64,000 nucleotides of DNA from Shewanella holmiensis. GTDB taxonomy: Bacteria; Pseudomonadota; Gammaproteobacteria; Enterobacterales; Shewanellaceae. The position numbers and the translations under genes are program-made. Location of the stretch: positions 109,094 through 173,093 of the forward strand of contig NZ_JAMTCD010000008.1 of NCBI RefSeq assembly GCF_025370255.1. The letters run 5' to 3'. The stretch's first letter is position 1, and each line of letters opens with the position of its first letter. Under the pieces are notes generated by a model. That model did no database searches. It saw nothing but the letters and a program-made list of their open reading frames with translations, and had not been told where the DNA came from. Of the stretch, positions 9,413 through 19,197 are shown one piece after another.

Positions 9413-11311
9413 ATGGGCTTATCAAAATCCTTTCAGTTGATACTATTACTTGTTTTTGGGTTCTTGTTTGTACGCGTGTATACTCTTGAAGACCATCGAG
9501 TGCAAATTCAAGCAGAATCTGCTCGCCAAAACTTTATTACTTATGTCGAAAAATACCGTTATTGGACAGGTGATGGTGAAGACTTATATAAAACCTTTAG
9601 CCAAGATAATAGCTTTCAGTTTTTTCAATACAGCCATAGCTCAGATAGCAGCCATAACTATACTTTTGGCACCTTAGCCACTGTTGACCAAAATATTTCT
9701 GATAAATTATTTAAAGTAGATTTAGACCACAGTTTCAATTTTCCTGAAGGGCGTATGCAAGTACGTTTAAACTCTGCCAATGTCATCGGTAATAGCCTAG
9801 CTAATTTACAAGAGATTTTTGAACTGCTCTTCATTACTTATATGGTTTTAATGCTGTTATTTGCCTTGTTAGTATTCACACATAAAAGGCGCATCAATTA
9901 CGCGGCTCAGTATATAGACAGTATTTCAACACTTTCGTTTCAAGCTATTGAAACATCTCGTCTAAAAGGCTTACTCACCCCTATCGGTCATGCACTAGAA
10001 AAATGCCGTTCACGGTTAAAAGAAAGTTTAGAGTCGATCAGATTAGAAAATGAAAAGCTCACTAAATCAGCGTATCTTGATCCTGTCACTGAATTTTCCA
10101 CACGCCCAAGGTTTATCACACAATTAGATAAACTGACTGACTCTCAAAAAAATGAATTTGGTGTGCTAGTGATGATCAAAGCTTCAGAACTTGCCAACAT
10201 TAATCAACTGCATGGCCGAATTGCTGGCGATGATTATTTAGCTCAGTTGTCAGACTGCATTAGAAAAGCTGGTAACAGAAACGCAATAACAGAGTACTAT
10301 CGAATCTCTAGCAGTGACTTTGCACTTTTTTTAGAAAACTCAACAGTTAAAGACAGTATCAATTATATTGAAAAGCTTAAGCAGCAATTTGATGATTATA
10401 CCTTAAGCACTCAAAAAGATTCTGTTGCCCATATCGGAATTGTGCCTTACCAATCTGCAAATGATCCGATCACATTATTAGCCATGGCTGATTCAGCAGT
10501 GAGTATCGCGCAAACCCTAGGGCCTAACCGTTTTCATTATTTAGAGAAATTTGAAGGCAATGAAAAATCAGGTGATGAACACTGGAAAATAACCATTAAC
10601 GACATCATGAATCGACGCGGTGTTAAGTTTTATCAGCAACCGATATTACCCTGTAATACAGATAACGATTTATATAGAGAGCTATTATCACGTTTTTATA
10701 ATGCTGAGGGACAGCATTTACCTACCGCCACAGTAATTGCAATGGCGGAAAGATATGGATTGAGTATTGAATTAGATAAAATGATTGTGACTAACACACT
10801 CAAATTAATGCAAGAGAATCCAAGCTTATTAGGCGCATTCGGCGTCAATATTAGTGCCACATCAGCTTTACAGGATGTATTTATTTACTGGTTAAAAGAT
10901 ATATTGAGTAATCACCGTAAAGAAGCCTCAAGATTAGTATTCGAAATTAACGAGTCTGGGATGCAAACAAATTTAAATGCCAGTTATCGCTTTGTATCTG
11001 AACTTCATAAAGTCGGCGCGAAAGTTGCCGTTGAGCGCTTTGGTCTCGGATTTACATCTTTTAAATTTTTCCGCGAAGTTAGACCGGATTACATAAAACT
11101 AGATAGCAGCTACAGCGATGCGATCGAAGCAGACAACAATAATAAATTTTTTGTCCGTATGATTGTTGATATTGCGAAACGGTTGAATATTCTAGTTTTC
11201 GCCACTGGCGTTGAGCGTCAAGATGAAAAACTAACCCTTGAAAAACTGTTAGTCGATGGTTTACAGGGCTATTACATCGCCAAACCAGACGAGGTAATTA
11301 AGTCCAATTAA
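9413..11311 (+). CDS. Membrane protein with degenerate GGDEF and EAL domains, CsrD/LapD-like
   Basis: Protein of 632 residues. A transmembrane helix (about residues 7-22), a periplasmic segment of about 110 residues and a second helix (about 136-156) precede a HAMP-like linker, a GGDEF-fold domain (about 218-370) and an EAL-fold domain (about 385-630). The GGDEF motif is replaced by SSSDF (299-303) and the EAL motif by ELL, so it should neither make nor degrade c-di-GMP. Such layouts occur in CsrD, which promotes RNase E turnover of CsrB-type sRNAs, and in LapD, a c-di-GMP receptor. Which role applies cannot be decided here. It stands between the tRNA array and rsx and ends at its own terminator. 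Confidence 0.85.
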   Translation: MGLSKSFQLILLLVFGFLFVRVYTLEDHRVQIQAESARQNFITYVEKYRYWTGDGEDLYKTFSQDNSFQFFQYSHSSDSSHNYTFGTLATVDQNISDKLFKVDLDHSFNFPEGRMQVRLNSANVIGNSLANLQEIFELLFITYMVLMLLFALLVFTHKRRINYAAQYIDSISTLSFQAIETSRLKGLLTPIGHALEKCRSRLKESLESIRLENEKLTKSAYLDPVTEFSTRPRFITQLDKLTDSQKNEFGVLVMIKASELANINQLHGRIAGDDYLAQLSDCIRKAGNRNAITEYYRISSSDFALFLENSTVKDSINYIEKLKQQFDDYTLSTQKDSVAHIGIVPYQSANDPITLLAMADSAVSIAQTLGPNRFHYLEKFEGNEKSGDEHWKITINDIMNRRGVKFYQQPILPCNTDNDLYRELLSRFYNAEGQHLPTATVIAMAERYGLSIELDKMIVTNTLKLMQENPSLLGAFGVNISATSALQDVFIYWLKDILSNHRKEASRLVFEINESGMQTNLNASYRFVSELHKVGAKVAVERFGLGFTSFKFFREVRPDYIKLDSSYSDAIEADNNNKFFVRMIVDIAKRLNILVFATGVERQDEKLTLEKLLVDGLQGYYIAKPDEVIKSN

Positions 11312-11356
11312 GTCGATTTCGTTTTCAGTTTGGCAAACGTGTAAACATTTTTACGG

Positions 11357-11391
11357 TAAGGTTAACGAAAATCTCGTTAACCTTATTTTTT
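11357..11391 (+). terminator. Rho-independent terminator between the GGDEF/EAL gene and rsxA
   Basis: TAAGGTTAACGA (11357-11368) pairs perfectly with TCGTTAACCTTA (11374-11385) around a five-base loop, followed by a T-run. It separates the upstream gene from the rsx operon, which therefore needs its own promoter. Confidence 0.85.
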
Positions 11392-11456
11392 ATCCGTTGT
11401 TTCTCAGCGCTAAACCTTAGATAATACGCAGATCTTTTATTAATAAATGCGTAGCG

Positions 11457-12035
11457 ATGACAGAGTATCTTCTCTTATTGATTGGCACAGTACTGGTCAA
11501 CAACTTTGTATTAGTTAAATTTCTTGGTTTATGCCCCTTTATGGGGGTATCCAGCAAGTTGGCATCCGCGATCGGTATGTCAATGGCGACCACTTTTGTG
11601 TTAACCCTAGCATCGATTTTAAGCTATTTAACCAATGAATTTTTGCTGCAACCCTTTGATTTAGCGTACTTACGAACCATGAGCTTTATCCTCGTAATCG
11701 CTGTTGTTGTGCAATTCACTGAAATGTTAGTTCAAAAAACCAGTGCCACATTGCATCGCGCATTGGGTATTTACCTGCCCTTGATTACCACCAACTGTGC
11801 AGTTTTAGGCGTCGCACTATTGAACGTAAATGAAGATCATAACTTTCTGCAGTCTGCGGTATATGGTTTTGGTGCCGCGGTAGGTTTTTCATTGGTTTTA
11901 ATCTTATTTTCTGCAATGCGTGAGCGACTTGCTGCCGCTGATGTGCCGTTACCATTCAAAGGTGGAGCGATTGCTATGATCACAGCAGGTCTGATGTCAT
12001 TAGCCTTTATGGGATTTGCGGGGCTAGTGAAGTAA
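11457..12035 (+). CDS. rsxA: Electron transport complex subunit RsxA
   Basis: Integral membrane subunit of the Rsx/Rnf complex, which moves electrons between NADH and ferredoxin-like acceptors. In E. coli it keeps SoxR reduced. 192 residues, six predicted helices, with the family sequence [20 protein letters not shown] near the N terminus and [15 protein letters not shown] in the middle; the two half-helix Cys-containing motifs (LCPFMG, TNCAVLG) are thought to hold a membrane iron-sulfur cluster. First gene of rsxABCDGE; its stop overlaps the rsxB start by one base. Confidence 0.97.
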   Translation: MTEYLLLLIGTVLVNNFVLVKFLGLCPFMGVSSKLASAIGMSMATTFVLTLASILSYLTNEFLLQPFDLAYLRTMSFILVIAVVVQFTEMLVQKTSATLHRALGIYLPLITTNCAVLGVALLNVNEDHNFLQSAVYGFGAAVGFSLVLILFSAMRERLAAADVPLPFKGGAIAMITAGLMSLAFMGFAGLVK

Positions 12036-12610
12036 TGATGACCAGTATTTTTATAGCTGTTGCTGTACTGACAATTGCCGCTATCGTTTTTGGCATAATT
12101 TTAGGATTCGCCGCCGATAAATTTAAAGTGGAAGGCAATCCCATCATAGATCAAGTGGAAGCACTTTTACCCCAAACACAATGTGGCCAGTGTGGTTATC
12201 CAGGATGTCGTCCCTATGCTGAAGCCATAGCCAATGGTGATAAAGTCAATAAATGTCCTCCCGGTGGCACAGCTACTATGGAAAAGTTAGCAGAATTAAT
12301 GGGTGTTGAGCCCGAGCCATTGAATCAAGAAGCCCAAGAAGCAGTAAAAAAAGTGGCTTACATTCGAGAAGACGAATGTATTGGCTGCACTAAATGCATC
12401 CAAGCTTGTCCAGTTGATGCAATTTTAGGCGCGGGTAAATTAATGCACACAGTCATTGCAAAAGATTGCACCGGTTGCGATTTATGTGTTGAGCCCTGCC
12501 CCGTTGACTGTATTGATATGCTTCCTGTAGAGACCACATTAAAAAACTGGGACTGGAAGCTTAATGCGATACCTGTCACCCTTGTGTCAGAAAGCCTAGA
12601 GGATAGATAG
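12035..12610 (+). CDS. rsxB: Electron transport complex subunit RsxB
   Basis: Iron-sulfur protein of 191 residues anchored by an N-terminal helix (about residues 4-26). A Fe-S (DUF/RnfB-type) motif [15 protein letters not shown] is followed by two ferredoxin-type [4Fe-4S] motifs, [12 protein letters not shown] and [12 protein letters not shown]. It relays electrons within the Rsx complex. Its ATG overlaps the rsxA stop and its TAG overlaps the rsxC GTG, indicating translational coupling. Confidence 0.97.
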   Translation: MMTSIFIAVAVLTIAAIVFGIILGFAADKFKVEGNPIIDQVEALLPQTQCGQCGYPGCRPYAEAIANGDKVNKCPPGGTATMEKLAELMGVEPEPLNQEAQEAVKKVAYIREDECIGCTKCIQACPVDAILGAGKLMHTVIAKDCTGCDLCVEPCPVDCIDMLPVETTLKNWDWKLNAIPVTLVSESLEDR

Positions 12611-15099
12611 TGTTAACTTTATTAGAACAATTAGATAAAGGCTCACTCTGGCAGTCTCCTGGGGGAATTCATCCTCCTGAGCTTAAACAGTTATCGAATC
12701 AGCAAGCAATTAGTCGATTACCATTAGCAAAGCAGTTTGTCGTTCCTATCCCTCAGGTTGGTGAGCAGGCTCGTTTGCTGGTTGACGTCGGTCAAACGGT
12801 TTTAAAAGGCCAAGTATTAACCGAAGGTAATGGATTTATCTATTTACCGGTTCATGCCCCAACGTCTGGTACTGTGACGGCGATTAAACCGGTAGCCAGT
12901 AACCACGCCTCTGGTTTACCAGTGTTGAGTTGTATCATAGATGCAGATGGTAATGATACTTGGTGTGATCTCATTGTTTCCGAGCCCTCTGCACTGACCA
13001 ATGATGAGATTATCTCCAAAATTAAGCTGGCAGGTATTGCTGGTATGGGTGGAGCTGCATTTCCAACACATATCAAATTAAATACCGCAAGTGAGATTGA
13101 TCTTGTCATCATTAATGGTGTTGAATGTGAGCCTTATATCACCTCTGATGATCGTTTAATGCGCGAGCACAGTGATGAGATATTAAAGGGTGTTGAAATT
13201 ATTCATCGCCTATTAAATCCACAGCGCATTATTATTGCCATTGAAGATAACAAACCTGAAGCTGCAGAAGCGATGCAGCAGGCTATTAATCACAGTAAAC
13301 TACCAGCAAACAGCGCCAGAGTGACAGTTATCCCCACTAAATATCCTTCCGGTGGTGAAAAACAACTGATTCAAATCATCACAGGTAAAGAAGTGCCAAG
13401 TGGCTGCTTGCCATCTCAATTAGGCATTGTTGTACAAAATGTCGGCACCGCTTTTGCCATTCAAGATGCCATCTATTATGGCAAACCACTCGTAGAACGG
13501 GTCGTGACCCTAACGGGTAAAAATATTCACCGTCCCGGCAATTATTGGCTACCAATCGGCACGCCAGTATCAACTGCACTTAAATTAGTTGATTTTAGCC
13601 CTTCGAGTGATCAGAAACTGATCATCGGTGGCCCTATGATGGGCTATGCCATAAACAACGCCTATGTGCCTATTTTAAAGGGAACAAACTGTATTTTAGC
13701 GCCGTCTAATGACGAAATTAGCCCTGACAGTGATGAAAAAGCCTGTATCCGCTGTGGCGAATGCGCGATTGCGTGCCCAGCTCTTTTATTGCCACAACAA
13801 TTGTTTTGGCACGCTAAGGCAGAAGAATACGACAAAGCCGCCAGTTTCAATTTACAAGATTGTATTGAATGCGGCTGCTGCAGCTATGTGTGTCCAAGCG
13901 ATATCCCTTTAGTTGAATATTATCGTATTGCCAAATCAGCATTAAGAGTTGAAGCTGAAGAAAAAGTCCTTGCGGAACAAGCAAAACAGAGATTTGAAGC
14001 CAGACTTCAACGTTTAGAAGATGAAAAGTTAGCCCGTGAAGCAAAAGCGAAAGAAGCCGCTGAAAAACGCCAGGCGAATATGAAATCATCAGATAAAGAT
14101 GCTGTCGCCGCTGCAATGGCCAGGATTGCGGCCAAAAAAGCAGCCCAGTCTAATGACGTCAATCAGCAAACAGATATTCAAAATAACCAAGCTGTCAGTG
14201 ATTCCGTAAATAAAAAATCTGCCGTAAGCGCAGCGATAGCCAGAGCTAAAGCGAAAAAAGCGGCGCAAGCTACACCGCCTCCGTCATCAGCTGAAAATAA
14301 TACACTGCAGCAAGATAATTCTATCGGTAATGTTGCTGAAGTTAGCATGTCGCAGCAAGACCGTATTGCGGCAGCGGTTGCACGTGCTAAAGCGAAAAAG
14401 GCTGCTCAACACAATCAAGTTATTACATCTGATGTAGTTGTTAATGACTCAGCGAGTGTTTCAACGTTAGAAATTGACTCAACAGTAAATGACAAAAAAG
14501 CCAAAGTCGCTGCCGCTATTGCCAAAGCAAAAGCTAAAAAATTACAACAGGTTGGGATAGCCAATGATACCGATGGTAATGAACTTGCAGACGTTAGCTC
14601 AATAACAAAAACGGCCGTTGCCAGTAGCATTGGTTCAGAAAAGCTTGTGACGGAATCCAAAACTGATATTGGTTCACTGGATAAAAAAGCACGCGTGGCT
14701 TTAGCCATCGCAAAGGCAAAAGCGAAAAAATCACCACAAGGACACGATAGAACAGCAGCTGATGAGTCTTCATCTTCTTTGCCAATAAATTTGAATACAC
14801 AAATTAGCAATGGAACATCAACAAGTTCAGACAATGAGATTATTGCTGATGCTGAACCTGAAAATGTAGAACAGGACAAAAAAGCACGTATTGCTGCAGC
14901 AGTTGCAAAGGCGAAAGCCAAAAAACTACAGCAGACTGAAAGCAGCAATGTAAAGTCAGCGTTATCGGATATATCCACAAGAGCATCGCAAACTGAAAAT
15001 GTCGACACAGCCGCATTGGATAAAAAAGCCAAAGTCGCAGCTGCAGTAGCGAAAGCGAAAGCGAAAAAACTCGCTCAACAAGCTGAGAAAAAGGATTAA
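12610..15099 (+). CDS. rsxC: Electron transport complex subunit RsxC with Lys/Ala-rich repeat tail
   Basis: NADH-binding subunit of the complex, 829 residues, GTG start. The flavin/NADH core shows [15 protein letters not shown] (about residues 141-155) and [15 protein letters not shown]. Two [4Fe-4S] motifs follow at about 379-430 ([24 protein letters not shown]). From about residue 450 the protein becomes a charged helix and then a low-complexity tail in which a unit like [13 protein letters not shown] recurs seven times, separated by 30-45-residue polar spacers rich in S, D, N and T. RnfC tails of this type occur in gammaproteobacteria and vary in length; the role is not established. Confidence 0.96.
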   Translation: MLTLLEQLDKGSLWQSPGGIHPPELKQLSNQQAISRLPLAKQFVVPIPQVGEQARLLVDVGQTVLKGQVLTEGNGFIYLPVHAPTSGTVTAIKPVASNHASGLPVLSCIIDADGNDTWCDLIVSEPSALTNDEIISKIKLAGIAGMGGAAFPTHIKLNTASEIDLVIINGVECEPYITSDDRLMREHSDEILKGVEIIHRLLNPQRIIIAIEDNKPEAAEAMQQAINHSKLPANSARVTVIPTKYPSGGEKQLIQIITGKEVPSGCLPSQLGIVVQNVGTAFAIQDAIYYGKPLVERVVTLTGKNIHRPGNYWLPIGTPVSTALKLVDFSPSSDQKLIIGGPMMGYAINNAYVPILKGTNCILAPSNDEISPDSDEKACIRCGECAIACPALLLPQQLFWHAKAEEYDKAASFNLQDCIECGCCSYVCPSDIPLVEYYRIAKSALRVEAEEKVLAEQAKQRFEARLQRLEDEKLAREAKAKEAAEKRQANMKSSDKDAVAAAMARIAAKKAAQSNDVNQQTDIQNNQAVSDSVNKKSAVSAAIARAKAKKAAQATPPPSSAENNTLQQDNSIGNVAEVSMSQQDRIAAAVARAKAKKAAQHNQVITSDVVVNDSASVSTLEIDSTVNDKKAKVAAAIAKAKAKKLQQVGIANDTDGNELADVSSITKTAVASSIGSEKLVTESKTDIGSLDKKARVALAIAKAKAKKSPQGHDRTAADESSSSLPINLNTQISNGTSTSSDNEIIADAEPENVEQDKKARIAAAVAKAKAKKLQQTESSNVKSALSDISTRASQTENVDTAALDKKAKVAAAVAKAKAKKLAQQAEKKD
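13987..15094 (+). repeat. Coding repeats in the RsxC tail
   Basis: Seven diverged copies of a DNA unit encoding (I/V)A(R/K)AKAKK(A/L/S)xQ, near positions 14115, 14230, 14365, 14512, 14698, 14893 and 15037. Units are alike in protein but differ at synonymous sites, while the linkers differ strongly. They create a long open frame on the opposite strand (14415-15032) that is an artefact of the repetitive composition. Confidence 0.8.
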
Positions 15100-15101
15100 T
15101 C

Positions 15102-16154
15102 ATGGCATTTAAGATTGCCTCGTCACCCCATGTAGGCACGACATTGCAAACAGCAAAAGTCATGCAACGAGTCGTACTTTGCTTAATTCCCGGTATTGCT
15201 GCTCAGCTTTACTTTTTTGGATATGGCACATTATTACAAATCGCTATCGCCATCATAACGGCATATGCGGCTGAGGCCACAATATTAGCTCTGCGAAATC
15301 GACCGATTAAATCGACATTAGCTGATAACAGTGCCTTAGTCACCGCATTATTACTTGCTATTGCTATTCCACCGTTAGCACCTTGGTGGGTAATTGTTAT
15401 TGGCACCCTATTTTCAATTATCATTGTTAAACATCTATACGGTGGGCTCGGCAATAATTTATTTAATCCCGCTATGGCGGGTTACGTTTTACTGCTTATC
15501 TCCTTTCCGGTACAAATGACCGACTGGGTGTCGCCAATGTCAGCTGCACAACAATCCGTAGATATATCATATGCTTGGAAAGTGATATTCAATTCAACTT
15601 CGGATATTATTTTGACAGGCCATAATCTCGCCATTGACGGCACGACAATGGCTACCCCGCTTGATACATTGAAAACCGACTTATCTATGGGGCTGACAAC
15701 CCATGAAAGTTTAGCAAAACCTATTTTCTCAAGCATGACGGGCTTGGGTTGGTTTGAGGTTAACTTTGCTTTCCTTATCGGCGGATTGATCATGCTCAAA
15801 CTCAAAGTTATTCGCTGGCATATAAGCTTTGGGATACTTACCGCATTATTTATTTGTTCCAGTTTTGGTTTTCTGCTTAATCCTGATACCCATGTTAGCC
15901 CCATTATGCACTTATTTTCAGGTGGGACTATGTTGGCGGCCTTCTTTATTGCAACCGATCCTGTCACCGCAGCCACAAGTGCTCGAGGACGCATCATATT
16001 CGGCGCTATGATAGGTGCGTTGATTTATGTGATAAGAACCTTTGGTGGTTATCCTGATGCGGTCGCATTTGCAGTATTGTTGGCAAATATGTGTGCCCCT
16101 TTTATCGATCATTATGTTCGCCCAAGAACATATGGTCATCGCTCAGGGAGTTAA
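15102..16154 (+). CDS. rsxD: Electron transport complex subunit RsxD
   Basis: Integral membrane flavoprotein of the Rsx complex, 350 residues with about ten hydrophobic segments. The segment [13 protein letters not shown] (about residues 184-196) matches the region where RnfD carries covalent FMN on a threonine. Other family marks are [20 protein letters not shown] and [17 protein letters not shown]. It starts two bases after rsxC and precedes rsxG by three bases. Confidence 0.96.
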   Translation: MAFKIASSPHVGTTLQTAKVMQRVVLCLIPGIAAQLYFFGYGTLLQIAIAIITAYAAEATILALRNRPIKSTLADNSALVTALLLAIAIPPLAPWWVIVIGTLFSIIIVKHLYGGLGNNLFNPAMAGYVLLLISFPVQMTDWVSPMSAAQQSVDISYAWKVIFNSTSDIILTGHNLAIDGTTMATPLDTLKTDLSMGLTTHESLAKPIFSSMTGLGWFEVNFAFLIGGLIMLKLKVIRWHISFGILTALFICSSFGFLLNPDTHVSPIMHLFSGGTMLAAFFIATDPVTAATSARGRIIFGAMIGALIYVIRTFGGYPDAVAFAVLLANMCAPFIDHYVRPRTYGHRSGS

Positions 16155-16157
16155 ATT

Positions 16158-16802
16158 GTGTCAATCAAAGATAATTCGATGCTTAAAAATGGCACTATTT
16201 TGGGTGTGTTTGCGCTCTGTTGTACTGGCCTAGTGGCGGTAGTTAACGGGCTGACTAAAGACATGATTTTACAGCAGCAACGTGAACAACTCAGCCAAAC
16301 ATTAACCCAAGTTATCCCCTCGCAATACTATGATAATGAGTTAGTATCACAATGTATTTTAGTTAACTCTGCTGAGCTGTTAGGCACAGAAGATGATCTC
16401 CCTGCCTATATTGCAATGCAATCCCAGATACCTAGCGCGATTGCGATAGAAGCTATTGCGCCAGATGGTTACAACGGTGACATAAAGCTTATTATCGGTA
16501 TAGATAATGATAATAATGTCCTGGGTGTACGCACTCTTGTTCATCAAGAAACACCTGGGCTAGGTGATAAAATTGAACAACGAAAATCAGATTGGGTAAC
16601 CTATTTTACCGGTCAGCAATGGCACAAAGATGACCCTTCTTGGGCAGTAAAAAAAGACGGTGGACAATTTGATCAATTTACCGGTGCGACTATTACCCCT
16701 AGAGCCTATGTTAGGGCAATTAACAACGCCGTGACTTTTGTTGACGCAAATCGTAAAACACTTTACCAAAGTGGTCGCCGCTGCGGAGAATCCCATGAGT
16801 AA
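16158..16802 (+). CDS. rsxG: Electron transport complex subunit RsxG
   Basis: Periplasmic-facing flavoprotein of the complex, 214 residues, GTG start. One N-terminal helix (about residues 11-30) is followed by an FMN-binding domain ending in [15 protein letters not shown], the (S/T)GAT motif whose threonine is the site of covalent FMN attachment. Overlaps rsxE by eight bases. Confidence 0.95.
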   Translation: MSIKDNSMLKNGTILGVFALCCTGLVAVVNGLTKDMILQQQREQLSQTLTQVIPSQYYDNELVSQCILVNSAELLGTEDDLPAYIAMQSQIPSAIAIEAIAPDGYNGDIKLIIGIDNDNNVLGVRTLVHQETPGLGDKIEQRKSDWVTYFTGQQWHKDDPSWAVKKDGGQFDQFTGATITPRAYVRAINNAVTFVDANRKTLYQSGRRCGESHE

Positions 16803-17490
16803 GTATCAAGAAATCGCGAAGCAAGGATTATGGTCTAATAACCCTGGTTTAGTACAATTATTAGGATTATGTCCGCTGTTAGCTGTGACAGCCACAATCA
16901 CAAACGCGCTTGGATTGGGAATTGCTACACTAATAGTGTTAGTCGGATCTAATATTTTAGTGTCTCTGGTTCGTGACTTTGTTCCTAAAGAAATTCGTAT
17001 CCCTGTGTTTGTTATGATAATTGCAGCACTGGTTACCTGCGTACAATTACTCGTCAATGCTTATGCATATGGCTTGTATTTATCTCTGGGGATTTTCTTA
17101 CCGCTCATTGTAACCAATTGCGTGATCATCGGTCGTGCAGAAGCTTTCGCTTCACGTAACTCCCTAGCCCACTCAGCATTTGATGGATTAATGATGGGCG
17201 TTGGCTTCACCGCAGTGTTAGTCGTATTAGGCGCAACTCGAGAAATTCTTGGGCAAGGCACTTTATTTGATGGCGCAGATTTACTCCTCGGCGATTGGGC
17301 TAAATCACTTACAATTCAGCTATGGCAAGTGGATAACACGTTTTTGCTGGCATTACTTCCACCTGGAGCATTTATTGCGATGGGATTATTAATCGCCTTG
17401 AAGAATGTGATTGATCAAAAGGTTAAACAGCGCCAACCTAAAATTCAATCCCAGGTGGTGGAGCGTGCACGTATCACCAAAGTGAGCTAG
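16795..17490 (+). CDS. rsxE: Electron transport complex subunit RsxE
   Basis: Integral membrane subunit, 231 residues from the ATG at 16795 ([20 protein letters not shown]). This start is chosen over a more upstream in-frame ATG (16738) because it matches the family's N terminus and length. Paralogue of RsxA, with the same half-helix Cys motifs ([22 protein letters not shown]). It closes the rsx set; nth follows eight bases later, the usual gammaproteobacterial arrangement. Confidence 0.96.
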   Translation: MSKYQEIAKQGLWSNNPGLVQLLGLCPLLAVTATITNALGLGIATLIVLVGSNILVSLVRDFVPKEIRIPVFVMIIAALVTCVQLLVNAYAYGLYLSLGIFLPLIVTNCVIIGRAEAFASRNSLAHSAFDGLMMGVGFTAVLVVLGATREILGQGTLFDGADLLLGDWAKSLTIQLWQVDNTFLLALLPPGAFIAMGLLIALKNVIDQKVKQRQPKIQSQVVERARITKVS

Positions 17491-17497
17491 TTTTCTG

Positions 17498-18139
17498 ATG
17501 AATAAACAAAAACGAATACAAATACTCAAGCGATTACGAGACAATAATCCGAAACCAGAAACTGAACTCAATTTTAGTTCGCCTTTTGAATTGTTAGTTG
17601 CCGTAACTCTTTCTGCTCAAGCAACTGATGTGAGCGTAAACAAGGCCACCGATAAATTGTTCCCAGTTGCTAACACCGCACAAGCGATTTATGATTTAGG
17701 TGTAGACGGGTTAAAGCAATATATTAAAACCATAGGTTTATACAATAACAAAGCCGTTAACGTCATAAACGCCTGTAAAATGTTAATCGATCTTCATCAA
17801 GGCGAAGTTCCTGAAAATCGTGAAGCATTAGAAGCACTTCCTGGTGTAGGTCGTAAAACAGCTAACGTGGTACTCAATACGGCTTTTGGTTGGCCAACTA
17901 TTGCAGTCGATACCCACATATTTAGAATGGCGAACCGTACTAAATTTGCTATGGGTAAAAATGTAGACCAAGTTGAAGAGAAAATGCTTAAGGTCACCCC
18001 TGCTGAATTTAAAGTCGATGTACATCACTGGTTTATTCTACATGGTAGATATACCTGTATTGCCAGAAAACCGCGTTGTGGATCGTGCATCATTGAAGAT
18101 TTATGTGAATTTAGCCAGAAAGTTTATCCAGAAGAATAA
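17498..18139 (+). CDS. nth: Endonuclease III
   Basis: DNA glycosylase/AP lyase that removes oxidised pyrimidines in base-excision repair. 213 residues. The helix-hairpin-helix ALPGVGRKTANVVLN contains the catalytic lysine, and VDTHIFRMANR contains the catalytic aspartate. The C-terminal [4Fe-4S] site is CIARKPRCGSCIIEDLC. It is the last gene of the rsx operon and is followed by a strong terminator. Confidence 0.97.
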   Translation: MNKQKRIQILKRLRDNNPKPETELNFSSPFELLVAVTLSAQATDVSVNKATDKLFPVANTAQAIYDLGVDGLKQYIKTIGLYNNKAVNVINACKMLIDLHQGEVPENREALEALPGVGRKTANVVLNTAFGWPTIAVDTHIFRMANRTKFAMGKNVDQVEEKMLKVTPAEFKVDVHHWFILHGRYTCIARKPRCGSCIIEDLCEFSQKVYPEE

Positions 18140-18171
18140 ACTCCACGTACTTGTAGGTTTTATTTAAGATC

Positions 18172-18199
18172 AAAAAAAGCCGCTATAAGCGGCTTTTTT
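18172..18199. terminator. Terminator shared by nth and the YnhF-like gene
   Basis: GCCGCT and AGCGGC pair around a three-base loop, with an A-run on the left and T-run on the right, so it can end transcription from both the rsx-nth operon (+) and the small gene on the opposite strand. Confidence 0.9.
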
Positions 18200-18230
18200 G
18201 ATTATGTCGATTGAATGGTCGATTGGGTAT

Positions 18231-18314
18231 TTAAAAAAGTGAAACAAAGAAAGCACTGAAACAAATTGCAATGATTACTGTTGTGCCTAAAGCCATTTTT
18301 AGTTCGGTTGTCAT
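18231..18314 (-). CDS. ynhF: YnhF-like single-helix membrane protein, 27 residues
   Basis: Tiny protein starting MTTELKMALGTTVII and ending FFVSLF. Residues 8-27 form one hydrophobic helix. The pattern M-(S/T)-T-(D/E)-L-K-x-(S/A)-L-x-T-T-(I/V)-I agrees with E. coli YnhF (29 residues, inner membrane), as I recall its sequence. A strong Shine-Dalgarno (GGGAGA) sits six bases before the ATG, and a possible -10 box (TATGAT, 18342-18347 on the minus strand) lies about 30 bases upstream. Function of the family is unknown. It is below the usual gene-finder length limit. Confidence 0.72.
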   Translation of the reverse strand: MTTELKMALGTTVIIAICFSAFFVSLF

Positions 18315-18728
18315 GTTAAATCTCCCATTTGTTATGAACAAATCATAGCGCGCTGAGAGAATTTTAGTAGCGTTGAACTGTGCATTTGTGAACTAAAGCA
18401 AATTTTATTTCATTTTTTGATTCAAACTCCAGCTAGAAATAATTAAAGCTTATCAAACAGGTCTTTATCAATTTTGATTTCGCGAAATAAGGTAACGCAT
18501 CACCGTGCTTTAGACTGCAAAAATCTGTATCTATGATAGTGAGTTAATGACAAGCATACTATCAATATTGGATCACTTATTCTCAACTGCCATTAATCTG
18601 ATGTAATTTAATAAGCGCCTGTTTTAGATATTCAATCCAGTAAATTTAACGCTGAACTTTACTGTTAACCCATTACAACTATTGTTATGATCCACTTTTG
18701 TCATTTGCCTTGTTATAGGACAACTATC
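18315..18728. other. Intergenic region between ynhF-like gene and gloA
   Basis: About 410 bases of A+T-rich sequence between divergent genes. It should hold both promoters. I see no further gene, hairpin or recognisable operator in it. Confidence 0.5.
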
Positions 18729-19139
18729 ATGTCGCAACTTTTACATACTATGATCCGAGTGGGTAATTTAGACCGCAGTATCGCCTTTTATACTGAAGTT
18801 ATGGGAATGACGCTACTACGTCAATCAGAAAACCCTGAATATAAATATACCCTTGCATTTGTTGGTTTTGGCGAAGAATCAACCGGTCAAGCCGTGATTG
18901 AATTGACCTATAACTGGGGAGTCGATCAATATGAACTGGGTACTGGCTTTGGTCATTTAGCGATTGGTGAAGAAGATATCTACGCCCGTTGTGCAGCAAT
19001 TACTGCAGCAGGTGGTAAAGTCACTCGCGCCCCTGGCCCGGTTGCAGGTGGTAAAACAGAAATTGCTTTTGTTGAAGATCCTGATGGTTACAAAATTGAG
19101 TTAATTCAAAAAAGTGCTGCTACTGCGGCATTAGGTTAA
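18729..19139 (+). CDS. gloA: Lactoylglutathione lyase (glyoxalase I)
   Basis: Converts the methylglyoxal-glutathione hemithioacetal to S-lactoylglutathione. From the ATG at 18729, preceded by AGGA at eight bases, the protein has 136 residues, matching E. coli GloA; an earlier in-frame ATG at 18687 adds a non-homologous leader. The metal ligands of the family are in place: His6 ([10 protein letters not shown]), Glu58 ([10 protein letters not shown]), His76 (GFGHLAIG) and Glu124 (YKIELIQ). The short form suggests the Ni/Co type. Monocistronic. Confidence 0.95.
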   Translation: MSQLLHTMIRVGNLDRSIAFYTEVMGMTLLRQSENPEYKYTLAFVGFGEESTGQAVIELTYNWGVDQYELGTGFGHLAIGEEDIYARCAAITAAGGKVTRAPGPVAGGKTEIAFVEDPDGYKIELIQKSAATAALG

Positions 19140-19159
19140 GGTACAAATCGACTTTAAAT

Positions 19160-19186
19160 AAAAAGCCAGCGGCTGCTGGCTTTTTT
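19160..19186. terminator. Terminator shared by gloA and the TonB-dependent receptor gene
   Basis: GCCAGC (19165-19170) pairs with GCTGGC (19175-19180), flanked by A-run and six T. Lies between two convergent genes, 11 bases before the stop of the receptor gene. Confidence 0.9.
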
Positions 19187-19197
19187 AAGGTTTTGGC

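Noticed and set aside
14415..15032. A 205-codon open frame on the minus strand inside rsxC
   Set aside because: It is antisense to the repetitive Ala/Lys-coding tail; its Ser/Ala/Phe-rich product reflects the complement of the repeats and has no ribosome-binding site.
15482..15997. A 171-codon minus-strand open frame inside rsxD
   Set aside because: Fully antisense to a conserved gene, with no domain or ribosome-binding site.
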